DNA from: Dermacentor variabilis
Lineage: Eukaryota; Arthropoda; Arachnida; Ixodida; Ixodidae
Assembly: GCF_050947875.1 (NCBI RefSeq)
Contig: NC_134574.1
Location: forward strand, 110,595,969 to 110,659,968
DNA length: 64,000 bases
Direction: 5' to 3'
Below the pieces are notes generated by a model. That model was given only the letters and a program-made list of their open reading frames with translations, made no database searches and was not told where the DNA came from. The position numbers and the translations under genes were made by a program. This document shows positions 11,076 through 22,237 of this stretch, one piece after another (position 1 is the stretch's first letter; each line of letters starts with the position of its first letter).

Positions 11076-13506
11076 CAACTCCGATGTATGCTTTTCTTGC
11101 CTACACCTTAACATTTGTTCAGCTAGACACAAAGAAGATAAGTGATCAGTATTTCTAGACAAATATAGTTTCCATTTCGACGCTATCATGTTGACTGAAA
11201 CATGGTATACATGTGGCGAAGAAATTTACAAGCCGGACGGATATTGGAGCTTCTTTGTAAATCGATCCCTTAGGATGGGGGGTGGGCTTGCTACCTAGGT
11301 TAAAAATAAGTTCGACTGTGAAGTTCTTTCGGAATTTTCATTTATATGCAACGAAGTTGAATGTTTAACTTTGTTATCACAAAATTATATTCATTCCGTA
11401 GCGTAACTACCCCTAATGCTGACATAAGTACGTTTATTGAATTTCTAGACCACCTCATCAGCTACGTAAGCGAGAACAAGTTCAATTTAATTCTTGGGGG
11501 CGATTTTAACATTGATCTCCTGAAACGATCCCCTGCGAATGAAGCTCTTTTACTAACTGTAGAATCGAGCGGTAATTGAATACTGACTCAGACGGCTACA
11601 CGCGTTACGATGCAGACAGCCACACTTATTGATGTATTTATCTCTAACCTAAATACTAGTAGCTTACTTTCAGGTGTATTACACAGTTCTATCAGCGACC
11701 ATTATCATATTTATGTGCTCCTGAAATGTGCGGCAAATACACAACACAACCTATCAGCGCAGAATACCGTCCGAAATATTATTCCGGACACCCAAATCAT
11801 TCTTTCAAACCAAAAGTGGGATGACGTCTTTTCTTCTGAGACTGTAGATGCGGCGCATGAGGCCTTCATCACCTATTTTAAACGCGTATACCATGATCAT
11901 TTCCCTGAGAAAGCTGTAAAAAAGTCTACTAGAAGGCGTAAGCCATGGATAAATCGAGATTGGCTTAGAATGATTAAAAACAAAGACCAGTTATACAAGA
12001 AATTTATGAGGACCAAGTCTCTTGCTGATCTAGGCAAGTTTAAACAATACCGCAATAAAGTAACGTCTTTTCTCAGAAACGAAAAAAAGAAACTTTCTGT
12101 ACAATGAGTCTGACAGGTAGTTCTGTGATGGTAGCGCACAAGTTTGGAAAAAAGTAAATAAATTATTAAACCGAGCACAGTCTACCTCAGGAGTTACAGA
12201 GCTTTGGTTTGAAGGTGAACGTATTGAGGGTGTTGCACTTGCAGATAAATTTAATACGTTTTTCAAAGATATTGTAAATACCGGTCTGAGTTCAGATTTC
12301 GCTTGCAACACTATACGACGTATAGTGTTGTTTTAGGAAACAATAATTGTTTTAAAACAATAATATGTTTTAGGAAACTACGGATGACACTCAAGTGTGC
12401 AGTACTTTTACTTCATTTAAGAACAACCGGTCTTGTGATATAGATGGCATTCAAATCTCACCTGTAAAATTTGTCCTCCCTTTAATAGCACCAGTATTAG
12501 CTTATATTTATAACCTTGCCTTATCAAGCGGGTCCTTTCCAAAGCAGATGCAGAAATCTAAGGTAATAGTATATATAAAAGCAGTGATAAAAATAGCATG
12601 TCAAGTTACCGACCGATTTCCATTTTACCGCATTTTTCGAAAGGGTTGGAGAAAATTATTGAAAAACGGTTTATGAAATTTTGCAATAGGTTTAAATTGT
12701 TATAAACAGCACAACACGGCTTTTTGCGAGGTAAATCTACCGAATCAGCTTTATTGTCTCAAAAAGAAATTATTCTTAACGCTTTTGAATATAAAGAATT
12801 TTGCATCGGCATCTTCATAGATTTCTCAAAGGCCTTCGATCGCCTTAATCATAATACCTTACTTAAAAAATTAGACCTTTATGGCATACGTGGCACTCCA
12901 CTTGAACTACTGAAATCGTACTTGCGTCATCGTGTACAATGTGTTAAAATAGGGCCACATATATCTTCATTTCAAACTATTACTGCTGGTGCCCCACAGG
13001 GTAGTATTTTAGGACCTCTACTTCTCATTTTATATATAAATGACCTTGTTTTGACTGTTTGCCAGGCGAAATTGGTAATTTATGCTGGCGATGCAAGTTT
13101 ATTTTTCCCAGGTAGTTCCATATAATCTCTGGTTTCTGTTACTAACAATGCTCTTGATAAACTTAAGGAATGATCTGAAGCAAACTCTTTACTCATAAAG
13201 ACGAAAAAAACCAAAGCGGTTCTATTCAGTACAAGGCAGTTTCCCAAACAACCCGATATACATATATACATAGGCAATTCACGTGTCCGGTTTGTAGACA
13301 ATGTCAAGATTTTAGGGGTAATGTTTAGAAAGACCATGAGCTGGGACACTGAAGTTCAGTTCATTATGAGTAAACTGGCAACGTGCACCGGAATTCTCGC
13401 AAAATTTCGGCATTTTCTGCCCGAACACATAAAATTAATTATTTACAATGCGCTGTTTGTATCCTACCTAAATTATTGTTTCTTGGTTTGGGGTACTACC
13501 ACTCAG
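11076..13506 (+). pseudogene. LINE D ORF2, endonuclease and reverse transcriptase, 5' segment
   Basis: The APE-like endonuclease is recognisable by LHLNICS, MLTETWYT, LGGDFNIDLL and the terminal SDH. The RT follows with DIDGIQISPVKF, SYRPISILP (in a shifted frame), GFLRGKSTE, IFIDFSKAFDRLNH and GAPQGSILGPLL. The catalytic box reads YAGD instead of YADD, so the first catalytic Asp is lost. Numerous stops and frameshifts break it (for example after GGGLAT, at 11,577, 12,105 and 13,125), plus a palindromic insertion at 12,306-12,378. The ORF is cut at the B insertion while still in the thumb region (YLNYCFLVWGTTTQ). Confidence 0.85.
12306..12378. other. Cluster of perfect palindromes inside LINE D
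   Basis: CAACACTATACG-A-CGTATAGTGTTG (12,306-12,330) is a perfect 12-bp stem. It is followed by a direct repeat TTTTAGGAAAC (12,331-12,341 and 12,368-12,378) that encloses the perfect palindrome ATTGTTTTAAAACAAT. The cluster interrupts the LINE frame, so it was added after the element inserted. Confidence 0.7.
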
Positions 13507-13636
13507 TGAGTGAGTGAAGAAACTTTGTTGCGAACGCCTGCAGAACGGTTAGGCTTCCCCTGTTAGAGAGGCGTTACCGTGACGCGGCCATGACGTCTTC
13601 GCGGCATGTGGCGCCTCTACTTCGGCCGCGGCCGCA

Positions 13637-16600
13637 CTATTCCCTTTGGTCGACCGCGCCTGCCCCTCTTTTGGGTGGCAGCCTCCCTCCGGTTTCGCTC
13701 GGTCGTTGCCTTTCGAGGGCCGCCGAGATCTGCTGGACGGCCTGGGCTTGGACATCTTGGTAATCGCATCTCGTTGCAGCCTCGAGCCGCGGTGGGATCA
13801 TTGTTATTGTTGCAGCTTCATGCGGATTCTTAGCACAGTCCCAAAGGATGTGAGCTGCAGTGGCTCTTTCCTTTCGGCACACACAACACAGATCACTTTC
13901 ATAAACACTTGGACACACGTGCCTCATCAGCACCGGGGTGAATAACGACCCCGTTTGAAGTTGTGGATATAAAACCGCCGCCTTACGGGTCAAGCCCGGA
14001 TGAGGTGGCGGCACAGTCCTTAGCTCTAGTCGGTACCATTTGAAAATTTCGTTGTAGGAAGTCATTTTGTCCTTGGTTTCCCACTACCACGACGGGTCGG
14101 CTGTAGTAGCAGCGGCACGGTTGGTTAGTCTTCGTGCCGCCGTGTTCGCCGTCTCGTTGTGGTTAGCGTTGCCGACACATCCGACAGTGATCCGAAACAT
14201 CACTGCCCATGTGGGCCGGAAACCACTTTATCACCACACACCGACTTTCACTCGCGAGATCGACCACACGCAACACACACGCGGCTTCACCACACACCCT
14301 TGCTCTGGCGTAATTTTTCACTGACGTCCTAGAATCACAGAGCACAGTCGTGCACTCGGGGTCGGTGATGGCCAAAGCAATGGCCACCTCCTCGGCTTGA
14401 TGCGCACCTCGAGTCCGCACACTCGCCGCTGTTCTCGTTGCACCGGTCTATGCCCCGACGACTGCAGCGGCGAATGCCATTCTGTCATGTGGATACTCTG
14501 CCGCGTCCACAAACACGGCACACCTGTCTTTGGCATGGAGATCGATGAGCGCCTTGGCCCTCGCCGCTCGCCGCTCTTTGTGGAACTCAGAGTTCATATT
14601 TCTTGGCACCGGACATACCCGTAGACGTCTACTAATTGCGTCCGGTACAGGCACCTCTGTAGTTTCGGGTCCCCTTTCGTTTGGTCCCAGGCCTAGGTCA
14701 CGCAGCACTTGTCTGCCCGTTCTTTTTTCTGATAGCCGCGCGAGCTGAGCGGTCCTCTGCGCCGCGGCGATTTCCTCCAGGGTGTTATGCACTCCCAAGG
14801 CCAGGAACTTGTCGGTGCTTGTGCAGTCAAGAAGTCCGAGTGCAGCCTTGTACGCTTTGCGTATGAGCGCATTGACCTTATTTCGTTGGCACTGCCTCCA
14901 GTTGTGGAAAGCAGCAACGTATATGTAATGTGGCTTATAGGGAAGGATTCCACGAGCCGGGTGAGGCTTTCTTCCTTCATGCCTGCTGTTCTGTGCGACA
15001 TCCTCTTAATGAGGCGGATGGCCGTGGTGACTTTGGCCGCCAGACGGTTGACCGTCTCGCCGTTGACTAGTTTGCGCTCAATCAGCATCCCCAGCACTCG
15101 GATCTTCTCGACAACCGGGATCATGTGACCACCTCTCGTCTTGATCTTTATTGTGTCTTGCTCTCTCGCAGGTTTGTTGCCTTTCGTCTTCCTAGCTGTC
15201 CTTTTCGGAGGAATCACCAACAGCTCAGACTTGCTTGGGGAGCAGACGAGCCCAGACCCGTCCAGCTGCTCCTCGATAGCGTCAACCTCCTCTTGCAATG
15301 TATTCTCGATGTGTCCGTCGCTTCCTCCTGGGACCCTAAGCGTTATGTCGCCGGCAAAGATGGTGTGTCGGACCCGCGCGACTCGTGAGAGGCGCTCGGC
15401 CACCCCTATCATTACAAGGTTGAAAAGCAATGGCGAGATGACTAATCCCTGGAGGGCGCCGACACTGCCGAGCTTCTTCTTTTGGAGCCGCAAGGTCACC
15501 GGCGATGATTTCGGTAGCCCGCTCTGTCAAAAAATCCTTGATGTACGCATAAGTTCTCTTGCCCATGCTTAGCCGTGACACCTATGCCAGAATCGCAGAG
15601 TGTCTTACTTTGTCAAAAGCGCTCTGCAGGTCCAAACCCAAGATGGCTCGCTTGTCTTTCGTCTTGGTAGCGTCATCGAGGATTTAATTTTTCAGTTGTA
15701 TCATGGCGTCCTGAGTTCCGAGCTTGTTTCGCAACCCGATGACGGTTTTGGGTAGAGTCCCGAATCTTCCAGGTACCTCTGCCACCTGTTCATGAGTACA
15801 TGCTCCAACGCTTTGCCCACACAGGACGTAAGTGAGATCGCCCGGAGATTCTCAATGTTGGGTGGCTTGCCCGTCTTGCGAATCAAGGTGGTCTCGGCTG
15901 CTTTCCGCTGCCGGGGTAATGATCCGGCTCGCCAGCAAGTGTTGAAGTATGCCGTGAGGTTCTCGATGGCCGCTTCGTTAAGATTTTTTAGCGCTCTGTT
16001 CGTAACGCGGTCGGGATTAGCGGCGGAGTTGCTCTTGAGATCGTGCGGGGCAACCCTTACTTCCCATACTTCAACGTCTCGATCTAGCCACTCGTTTACA
16101 TCGCCTAGGTAGTCCGGGTGCGTCTCTGTGGGAGTGAGCGGGAGGTACTTGTCGTCGAGGCGTTTCTTCACTTCGTCTGCCCCGTGCTCGGTCAGCGCCG
16201 TGTGAATGATCTTGGCCAAGTTGTGGTGCTGGTGAGACTTGGTCGTGATCGCATGCAAGAGATGCCTCAGCATATTCCACGTCTTGCCGCAGTGCATCTG
16301 GCCGTCCGCTGCGTTACAAACCCCATTCCATTGCTGTGTGCATAGCACTCGGCTGTGGGACTCGATCTCGCGGTTGAGTTCGGCGACCTTCTTGCGTAGC
16401 TTTCTGTTTGTTCTCTGCGTCTTCCACCTTGACAGCATGGACTGCTTGGGTGCGATGAGGTGGGCGAGGCGGCTGTCGACCCGGTGGACACGCTCGTCCG
16501 TCTCGACTTCCTTGGTAGCCTTTTCTACCTTGTTTACAATCTCGGTGGACCACTCCTCAATGTCCGTAATTTCGGTTTTCTCCTCAGGTAACAATCCTCG

Positions 16601-16751
16601 AAACGCGTCCCAGTCAGTAAATCTATGTTTCCGAAGGCTTCTGCCAATTTCGTCGTTACCACCGAGCGGGAGAGCGACCTCCACAACGTAATGGTCACTT
16701 CCCAATTCGTGGCCCGTGTTGCGCCATTCGAAGTCCGCCATACCACCGCCA

Positions 16752-16753
<2 letters not shown>
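13637..16753 (-). pseudogene. LINE B ORF2: RT, RNase H and C-terminal Zn motif
   Basis: In protein order: the end of the endonuclease (MADFEWRNTGHELGSDHYVV, 16,680-16,740), a linker, then RT (NLRAISLTSCVGKALEH; 15,701-15,900), continuing in shifted frames (15,336-15,581 and 14,693-15,499) with GLVISPLLFNLVMIG. The catalytic box reads FAGD rather than FADD. RNase H follows (FVDAAEYPHD at about 14,500; VLCDSRTSVKNYARARV; VIKWFPAHMGSD), and the C-terminal knuckle CCVCRKERATAAHILWDC at about 13,870-13,925. At least four frame changes and the mutated catalytic Asp make it dead. Host proteins are excluded because the order EN-RT-RNase H is LINE-specific. Confidence 0.85.
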
Positions 16754-16755
<2 letters not shown>

Positions 16756-16789
<34 letters not shown>

Positions 16790-16794
16790 CATCC
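16756..16794. repeat. (ATC)n tail of A3
   Basis: About twelve ATC/CAT units at the plus-strand left end of A3, the element's 3' tail. It yields a spurious poly-His frame. Confidence 0.9.
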
Positions 16795-16866
16795 TGGTTA
16801 CGCCCACTGCAGGGCAAAGGCCTCTCCCACACTTCTCCAACAACCCCAGTCATGTACTCATTGTAG

Positions 16867-18769
16867 CTATGCCATGCCTGCAAACTTCTTAATCTCATCC
16901 GCCCACCTAACTTTCTGCCGCCCCCTGCTACGCTTCCCTTCCCTTGGGATCCAGTCCGTAACCCTTAATGACCATCGGTTATCTTCCCTCCTCATTACAT
17001 GTCCTGCCCATGCCCATATCTTTTTCTTGATTTCAACTAAGATGTCATTAACTCGCGTTTGTTCCCTCACCTAATCTGCTCTTTTCTTATCCCTTAACGT
17101 TACACCTATCATTCTCCTTTCCACAGCTCGTTGCGTCGTCCTCAATTTGAGTAGAACCCTTTTCGTAAGCCTCCAGGTTTCTGCCCCGTAGGTGAGTACT
17201 GGTAAGACACAGCTATTGTAAACCCTTCTCTTGAGGCATAATGGCAACCTGCTGTTCATGATCCGAGAATGCCTGCCAAGCGCACCCCAGCCCATTCTTA
17301 TTCTTCTGATTATTTCCGTCTCATGATCCGGGTCCGCCGTCACTACCTGCCCTAAGCAGATGTATTCCCTTACGACTTCCAGTGCCTCGCTCCCTATTGT
17401 AAATTGCTGTTCTCTTCCGAGGCTGTTAAGCATTAATTTAGTTTTCTGCAGATTAATTTTTAGACCCACTCTTCTGCTTTGCCTCTCCAGGTCAGTGAGC
17501 ATGCATTGCAATTGATCCCCTGAATTACTAAGCAAGGCAATATCATCAGCGAATCGCAAGTTACTAAGGTATTCTCCATTAGCTTTTTTCCCCAATTCTT
17601 CCCAATCCAGGTCTCTGAATACCTCCTCTAAACACGCTGTGAATAGCATTGGAGATATCGTCTCCCTGCCTGACGCCTTGCGTTATTGGGATTTTGTTGC
17701 TTGCTTTATGGAGGACTACGGTGGCTGTGGAGCCGCTATATATATCTTTCAGTATTTTTACATACGGCTCGTCTACACCCTGATTCCTTATGCCTCTATG
17801 AGTGCTGAGGTTTCGACAGAATCAAACGCTTTCTCGTAATCAATGAAAGCTACATATAAGGATCGGTTATATTCCGCACATTTCTCTATCACCTGATTGA
17901 TAGTGTCAATATGATCTATTGTTGAGTAGCTTTTCCGGAATCGTGCCTGGTCCTTTGCTTGACAGAAGTCTAAGGTGTTCCTGATTCTATTTGCGATTGC
18001 ATTAGTAAAGAGTTTGTAGGCAACGGACAGTAAGCTGATAGGTCTATAATTTTTCAACTCTTTGTCGTCCCCTTTCTTATGGAGTAGGATTATGTTAGCG
18101 TTCTTCCAAGATTCCGGTACGCTCGAGGTTATGAGGCATTGCGTATAGAGGGTGGCCAGTTTCTCTAGAACAATCTGACCACCATCCCTCAACAAATCTG
18201 TTTTACCTGATCCTCCCCAGCTGCCTTCCCCCTTTGCATATCTCCCAAGGCTTTGTTTACTTCTTCCGGCGTTACCTTTGGGATTTCGAATTCCTCTGGA
18301 CTAATTTCTATTCCATTATCGTCGAGGGTGCCACTGGTACTGTATAAATCTCTATAGAAATCCTCAGCAACTTGAACTATCTCATCCATATTGGTAATGA
18401 TACTGCTGGCTTTGTCTCTTAACGCATACATATGATTCTTGCCAATTCCTAGTTTATTCTTCACTGCTTTTACGCTTCCTCCGTTCCTGAGAGCCTGTTC
18501 AATTCTATCCATATTATAGTTCCTTATGTCTGCTGTCTTACGCTTGTTGATTAACTTCGAAAGTTCTGCCAGTTCTATTCTAGCTGTAGGATTAGATGCT
18601 TTCATACATTGGCGTTTCTTGATCAGATCTGTCGTCTCCTGCGATAGTTTGCTGGCATCCCGCCTAACGGGGTTACCGCCGACTTCCATTGCACACTCCT
18701 TAATGATGCCCACAAGATTGTCGTTCATTGCTTCAACACTAAGGTCCTCTTCCGGAGTTAAAGCCGAAT
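16867..18769 (-). pseudogene. RTE-like RT remnant (A3, 3' segment)
   Basis: Four frames make one protein: linker (18,189-18,769; LTPEEDLSVEAMND, SKLINKRKTADIRNYNMDRIEQ), RT first half (17,788-18,195; NYRPISLLSVAYKLF, IDYEKAFDSVE), RT second half (17,071-17,649; RFADDIALLSNSG, GLKINLQKTKL) and C-terminus (16,867-17,070; KIWAWAGHVMRREDNRW). The breaks are a one-base deletion near 18,200 shared exactly with A1, a small deletion near 17,790, and a Trp-to-stop change at 17,068-17,070. The catalytic FADD is intact but the copy is inactive. Confidence 0.9.
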
Positions 18770-18776
18770 ACCTGTT
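18770..18776. repeat. Target site duplication of A4, left
   Basis: ACCTGTT here and at 19857-19863 flank A4. Removing A4 and one copy restores a continuous match of A3 to the A5 sequence (reverse complement of 'ctacagaacaggtatt'). Confidence 0.85.
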
Positions 18777-19812
18777 TGATTCAGTCGAAACCTCAGGAGT
18801 CATGGAGGCATTACGGAATCAGGGTGTAGATGCGCCATATGTAAAAATACTGGAAGATATCTATAGCGGCTCCACAGCCACCGTAGTCCGCCATAAAGCA
18901 AGCAACAAAATCCCAATAAGGAAAGGCGTCAGGCAGGGAGATACGATATCTCCAATGCTATTAACAGCGTGTTTACAGGAGGTATTCAGAGACCTGGATT
19001 GGGAAGAATTGGGGATAAAAGTCAATGGAGAATACCTTAGTAACTTGCGATTCGCTGATGATATTGCCTTGCTTAGTAACTCAGGGGACCAATTGCAATG
19101 CATGCTCACTGACCTGGAGAGGCAAAGCAGAAGAGTGGGTCTAAAAATTAATCTGCAGAAATCTAAAGTAATGCCTAACAGTCTCGGGAGAGAACAGCAA
19201 TTTACAATAGCCAGCGAGGCACTGGAAGTCGTAAGAGAATACATCTACTTAGGGCAGGTAGTGACGGCGGATCCGGATCATGAGACGGAAATAATCAGAA
19301 GAATAATAATGGGCTGGGGTGCGTTTGGCAGGCATTCCCAAATCATGAACAGCAGGTTGCCATTATCCCTCAAGAGAAAAGTATATAATAGCTGTGTCTT
19401 ACCAGTACTCACCTACGGGGCAGAAACCTGGAGGCTTACGAAAAGGGTTCTACTCAAATTGAGGACGACGCAACGAGCTATGGAAAGAAGAATGATAGGT
19501 GTAACGTTAAAGGATAAGAAAAGAGCAGATTGGGTGAGGGAACAAACGCGAGTTAATGACATCTTAGTTGAAATCAAGAAAAAGAAATGGGCATGGGTAG
19601 GACATGTAATGAGGAGGGAAGATAACCGATGGTCATTAAGGGTTACGGACTGGATCCCAAGGGAAGGGAAGCGTAGCAGGGTGCGGCAGAAGGTTAGGTG
19701 GGCGGATGAGATTAAGAAGTTTGCAGGGACGGCATGGCCACATTTAGTACATGACCGGCGTTGTTGGAGAAGTATGGGAGAGGCCTTTGCCCTGCAGTGG
19801 GCGTAACCAGGC

Positions 19813-19854
<42 letters not shown>

Positions 19855-19856
19855 GG
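18777..19856 (+). mobile_element. LINE copy A4, RTE-like, youngest layer of the nest
   Basis: This is a 1,080-bp, 5'-truncated copy beginning at TGATTCAGTCGAAACC in the RT and ending in a GAT tail (19,813-19,856). It lies head-to-head against A3 and is flanked by a perfect 7-bp target duplication. Its coding part has no stop or frameshift, unlike every other copy here, which agrees with its position as the last insertion. Confidence 0.92.
18778..19806 (+). pseudogene. RTE-like RT and C-terminal fragment (A4), frame open
   Basis: The continuous frame carries SVETSGVMEALRNQGVD, GVRQGDTISPMLL, the catalytic RFADDIALLSNSG, GLKINLQKSKVM, TYGAETWRLTKR, GHVMRREDNRWSLRV and ends ALQWA just before the GAT tail. 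It lacks the endonuclease and the start of the RT. A 426-residue open frame begins upstream at 18,526, but its first ~85 residues are antisense of A3, so that chimeric protein is an artefact of nesting and not a gene. Confidence 0.9.
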
Positions 19857-19863
19857 ACCTGTT

Positions 19864-20091
19864 CTGTAGCTTGATCTGGAATTCCTCTATTTTCCCTCTT
19901 GCCGCCAACTCATTAATCGGCTTATGTACCAATTTCTTCCGTTCCCTCCTCAGGTCTAGGCTAATTCGAGTTCTTACCAACCTGTGGTCCCTGCAGCGCA
20001 CCTTGCCGAGCCCGTCCACATCTTGTATGATGCCACGGTTAGCGCAGAGTATGAAGTCTATTTCATTTTTAGTCTCGCCGTTCGGGCTCCT
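19864..20091 (-). pseudogene. RTE-like endonuclease fragment (A3, 5' segment)
   Basis: The minus-strand frame reads TWRSPNGETKNEIDFILC, then GKVRCRDHRLVRTRISLDL and ELAARGKIEEFQIKLQN, the second half of the APE-like endonuclease plus the start of the linker. The usual SDH of the active site is RDH here. It continues directly into 18,769 once A4 is removed. Confidence 0.9.
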
Positions 20092-20243
20092 CCAGGTGCA
20101 CTCCAGGTCGAGGACGAAAGCGAGATCGGGCGTTGTGTCGCGGGTGATCGAGTTGCCGATTCTTGTTGGGTATGCTGGGTCGGTGATTAGATTTAGTCCC
20201 AAGTCGGTAGCATATTGCATTAGGTCCCTGCCCTTTGCCAATA
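20092..20243 (-). pseudogene. LINE B endonuclease fragment (5' segment)
   Basis: GRDLMQYATDLGLNLITD, PTRIGN and DTTPDLAFVLDLE match the endonuclease region of LINE F (LADLIEKAGLTLLNEPASHTRVG, DTTPDLTLC). It is therefore the upstream part of LINE B, separated from the rest by A3. Confidence 0.8.
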
Positions 20244-20299
20244 ATAAATGCAATGTTAATAAAATAAATACAATTAATAAATAATAAATAAATACAATA
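20244..20299. other. AT-rich filler at the B/D junction
   Basis: About 56 bp made of imperfect AATAAATAC units. Its words resemble the adjacent D sequence 'caatattaataaaatatac', as if made by repeated copying of the target end during 5'-end joining of B. Confidence 0.5.
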
Positions 20300-20356
20300 C
20301 AATATTAATAAAATATACATGCTTCAAAAGAAAGCTGTACGCTTCATTGCAAACGT
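20300..20356 (+). pseudogene. LINE D ORF2, middle scrap
   Basis: It encodes NINKIYMLQKKAVRFIANV, the standard CR1 sequence that follows 'VWGTTT'. It ends with the left copy (20343-20356) of the 14-bp target duplication of LINE C. Confidence 0.85.
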
Positions 20357-20836
20357 GCCCGCAGGGGCGTCTGCGCAAGCAGGCGTTTGGTGTGTTGCGA
20401 CACTACGTACCCGAGCACACGGGGGTTGGACCCTCCCGCGTGTAGCCGTGCGCGGCTTAGCCGCATCCGGGGAAAGGGGGATCCTGGGGGTTGAGCCGAT
20501 GCCGGGTGTTTGGACCTTTAAGGCCCCGGTGGAGGCAACACACCTCTTTGGCCTCTGCTTCGCGTAGACGGCACCCCCGGACTGACCCACCCGGGGGAAA
20601 TCGGTAGTTGCCTTTTCCAGTCTCTCTCTACATCCAGCCTTCGTCTTTCTCTTACTTTTTCATCTTTCCTGCCTTCTCCTAGCTTCCGTTTACTTCCAAT
20701 ATTTCCAGGCAGCAAGGATTAACCTTGTGTGAATAACCAACCTAGGTTATCTCATATTTGGTTATAGTGATAACGTACAGCTGGCGTTTGCAGGACCTGT
20801 TTTTACAGTCCCTGTAACGTCCCCTTGTTGGGCTCC
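20357..20836 (+). promoter_or_regulatory. 5' UTR of LINE C
   Basis: It is GC-rich, unlike its neighbours, and contains a stable hairpin: CCCCCGG near 20,573 pairs with CCGGGGG near 20,591. LINEs carry their internal promoter in the 5' UTR; no specific promoter motif is identified here. Confidence 0.5.
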
Positions 20837-22174
20837 ATGGTGGGTGGCTGGCGTTATTGCCGAAAATTAAGTTCTCCTATGGCAAATTCCTTTCCACCCC
20901 TCCTTGATCGCCCTCAGAAAAGAGGGCGCACCGAAGATGTATTCATGTTCTTTGGTCGTGAAAGACTCAACTTCCCACGATTTCATGTGATTCACTCGGA
21001 AAAGTCAGACACACAAGTACGCACAATCTCCCCATTTATAGTTTCAAAGTCTTTAACTGAGGCTCTTGGTCAAGGTTATAAGGCAACAAGGATGGCAAGT
21101 GGAGATCTCCTCTTGGAGCTCCAGAATCTGAAACGATTTGAAAAGCTACCCAGTCTCGTGTCATTTGGGGCCGTTCAAGTGACAGTGACTCCGCACCGCA
21201 CTATGAACACTACCCGCGGCGTTGTCTCAGACGATGATTTGCTTCAGCTGACAGACGCAGAGCTCTTGGAGGGCTTTAGTGAGCAAAATGTTGTCAATGT
21301 GAAAAGAATAAAGATGAGGCGCGACGGTAAAGAGATTGCGACCAAACACATAATACTCACCTTCAATTCAAGTATCCTGCCCGAGTCAACCGAGGCCGGG
21401 TACATGAAGCTCCGTGTTAGGCCATACGTGCCAAACCCACTCCGTTGTTTCAAATGCCAGCGCTTCGGCCACAGCTCGCAGAGCTGCCGCGGCCGCCAAA
21501 CTTGTGCAAAATGCAGTGCCAAAGAACACACCACTGAAACTTGTGAGAACACTCTCCGCTGTGTAAACTGTGATGGGGAGCACGCCGCGTACTCGCGGTC
21601 GTGTCCATCCTGGAAGAAAGAAAAGGAAATTGTTAGAATTAAAGTCACGGAAAATATCACCTTCAAAGAGGCACGCAAGCGGGTTTCATACCTGCCCAAG
21701 AAAAGCTTTGCCGATGTGACGCGTCAGGGGGCAACGTCACAACGGCCTCCGGCGGCTGTCCGGCCCACAGTCAGTGAGTCGGCAGCTACGCCATCTGCCC
21801 CCGCGGCGGTTGCAGCTAGCGCTGCTCCGCCAACCCAGCAGACGGGGTCATCGAACCCGAAGGTGGGCGCAGCCGAGGCTGCCCCAACCTGAGAGGCCCC
21901 TTCCAGCGCAGGCAACTGCCGGCGCAGCCAAATCCCCCAGGGAGCCCCATCGACCTCCGGGCTGGTGGGCGCAGGGGTCTTGCCCTCCAAGACAGGACCC
22001 TCGCTGGTAACTTCCAGCTCGCAAGAGCACGTGTCCGGCGCCTCACAAGAGGCGATGGACACTACACCCATCCTCAAGGCGCACCAAGCGCCTAAGGAGC
22101 GGCGAGGCTCCCTCGAGCGCTCCAGAAAGAACAAAACCCCTATTACAGGGCCTCGAAAGGGCTCTGTAATTTAA
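20837..22174 (+). pseudogene. LINE C ORF1, gag-like with three CCHC knuckles
   Basis: The likely start is the ATG at 20,837 (a second in-frame ATG is at 20,879: MANSFPPLLDRPQKRGR). Nucleic-acid binding knuckles lie about 200-245 residues in: CFKCQRFGHSSQSC, CAKCSAKEHTTETC and CVNCDGEHAAYSRSC. The tail is rich in Ala, Pro and Ser. A TGA at 21,890 interrupts the frame, which then continues open to 22,174 (KERRGSLERSRKNKT), so the intact protein was about 445 residues. Its role would be to coat the element RNA. ORF2 begins 63 bp after it. Confidence 0.85.
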
Positions 22175-22237
22175 TCACTGAAATCTGCGTAATTAATACT
22201 TCTGGTTCCGCATACACAGCACCCATTTGCTCCCAAT

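Larger units (their letters stand above)
16754..20091 (-). mobile_element. LINE copy A3, RTE-like, inside B, split by A4
   Basis: On the minus strand, A3 runs from within the endonuclease (TWRSPNGET, about 20,090) to its ATG/CAT tail at 16,756-16,794. It is interrupted at 18,777-19,856 by copy A4 in the opposite direction. It splits the endonuclease of B: the upstream B piece ends in TTPDLAFVLDLE and the downstream piece resumes with MADFEWRNTG. A3 and A4 form inverted repeats about 1.1 kb long. No target duplication is obvious at the A3 ends. Confidence 0.88.
13507..20243 (-). mobile_element. LINE B, RNase H-bearing I/R1-like, 5'-truncated, inside D
   Basis: B's own parts are 13,507-16,753 and about 20,092-20,243; the middle is LINE A3. 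It inserted into the RT of D. Its 3' end on the minus strand reads 'caacaaagtttcttcactcactcac'. It is related to LINE F: both share AELNxxIExH, PISLTSCVGK, GVHNTLEEIA and FVDAA. The 5' end is inside the endonuclease (GRDLMQYATDLGLNL). No clean target duplication with D is seen, and an AT-rich filler lies at the 5' junction. Confidence 0.82.

Noticed and set aside
18526..19806. 426-residue open frame
   Set aside because: The first ~85 residues are antisense of A3 fused by the A4 insertion; only the A4 part is real LINE coding sequence.
16754..19856. Twin-priming inversion of one LINE insertion
   Set aside because: Both arms have their own 3' tail, and the A4 target duplication inside A3 shows two separate insertions.
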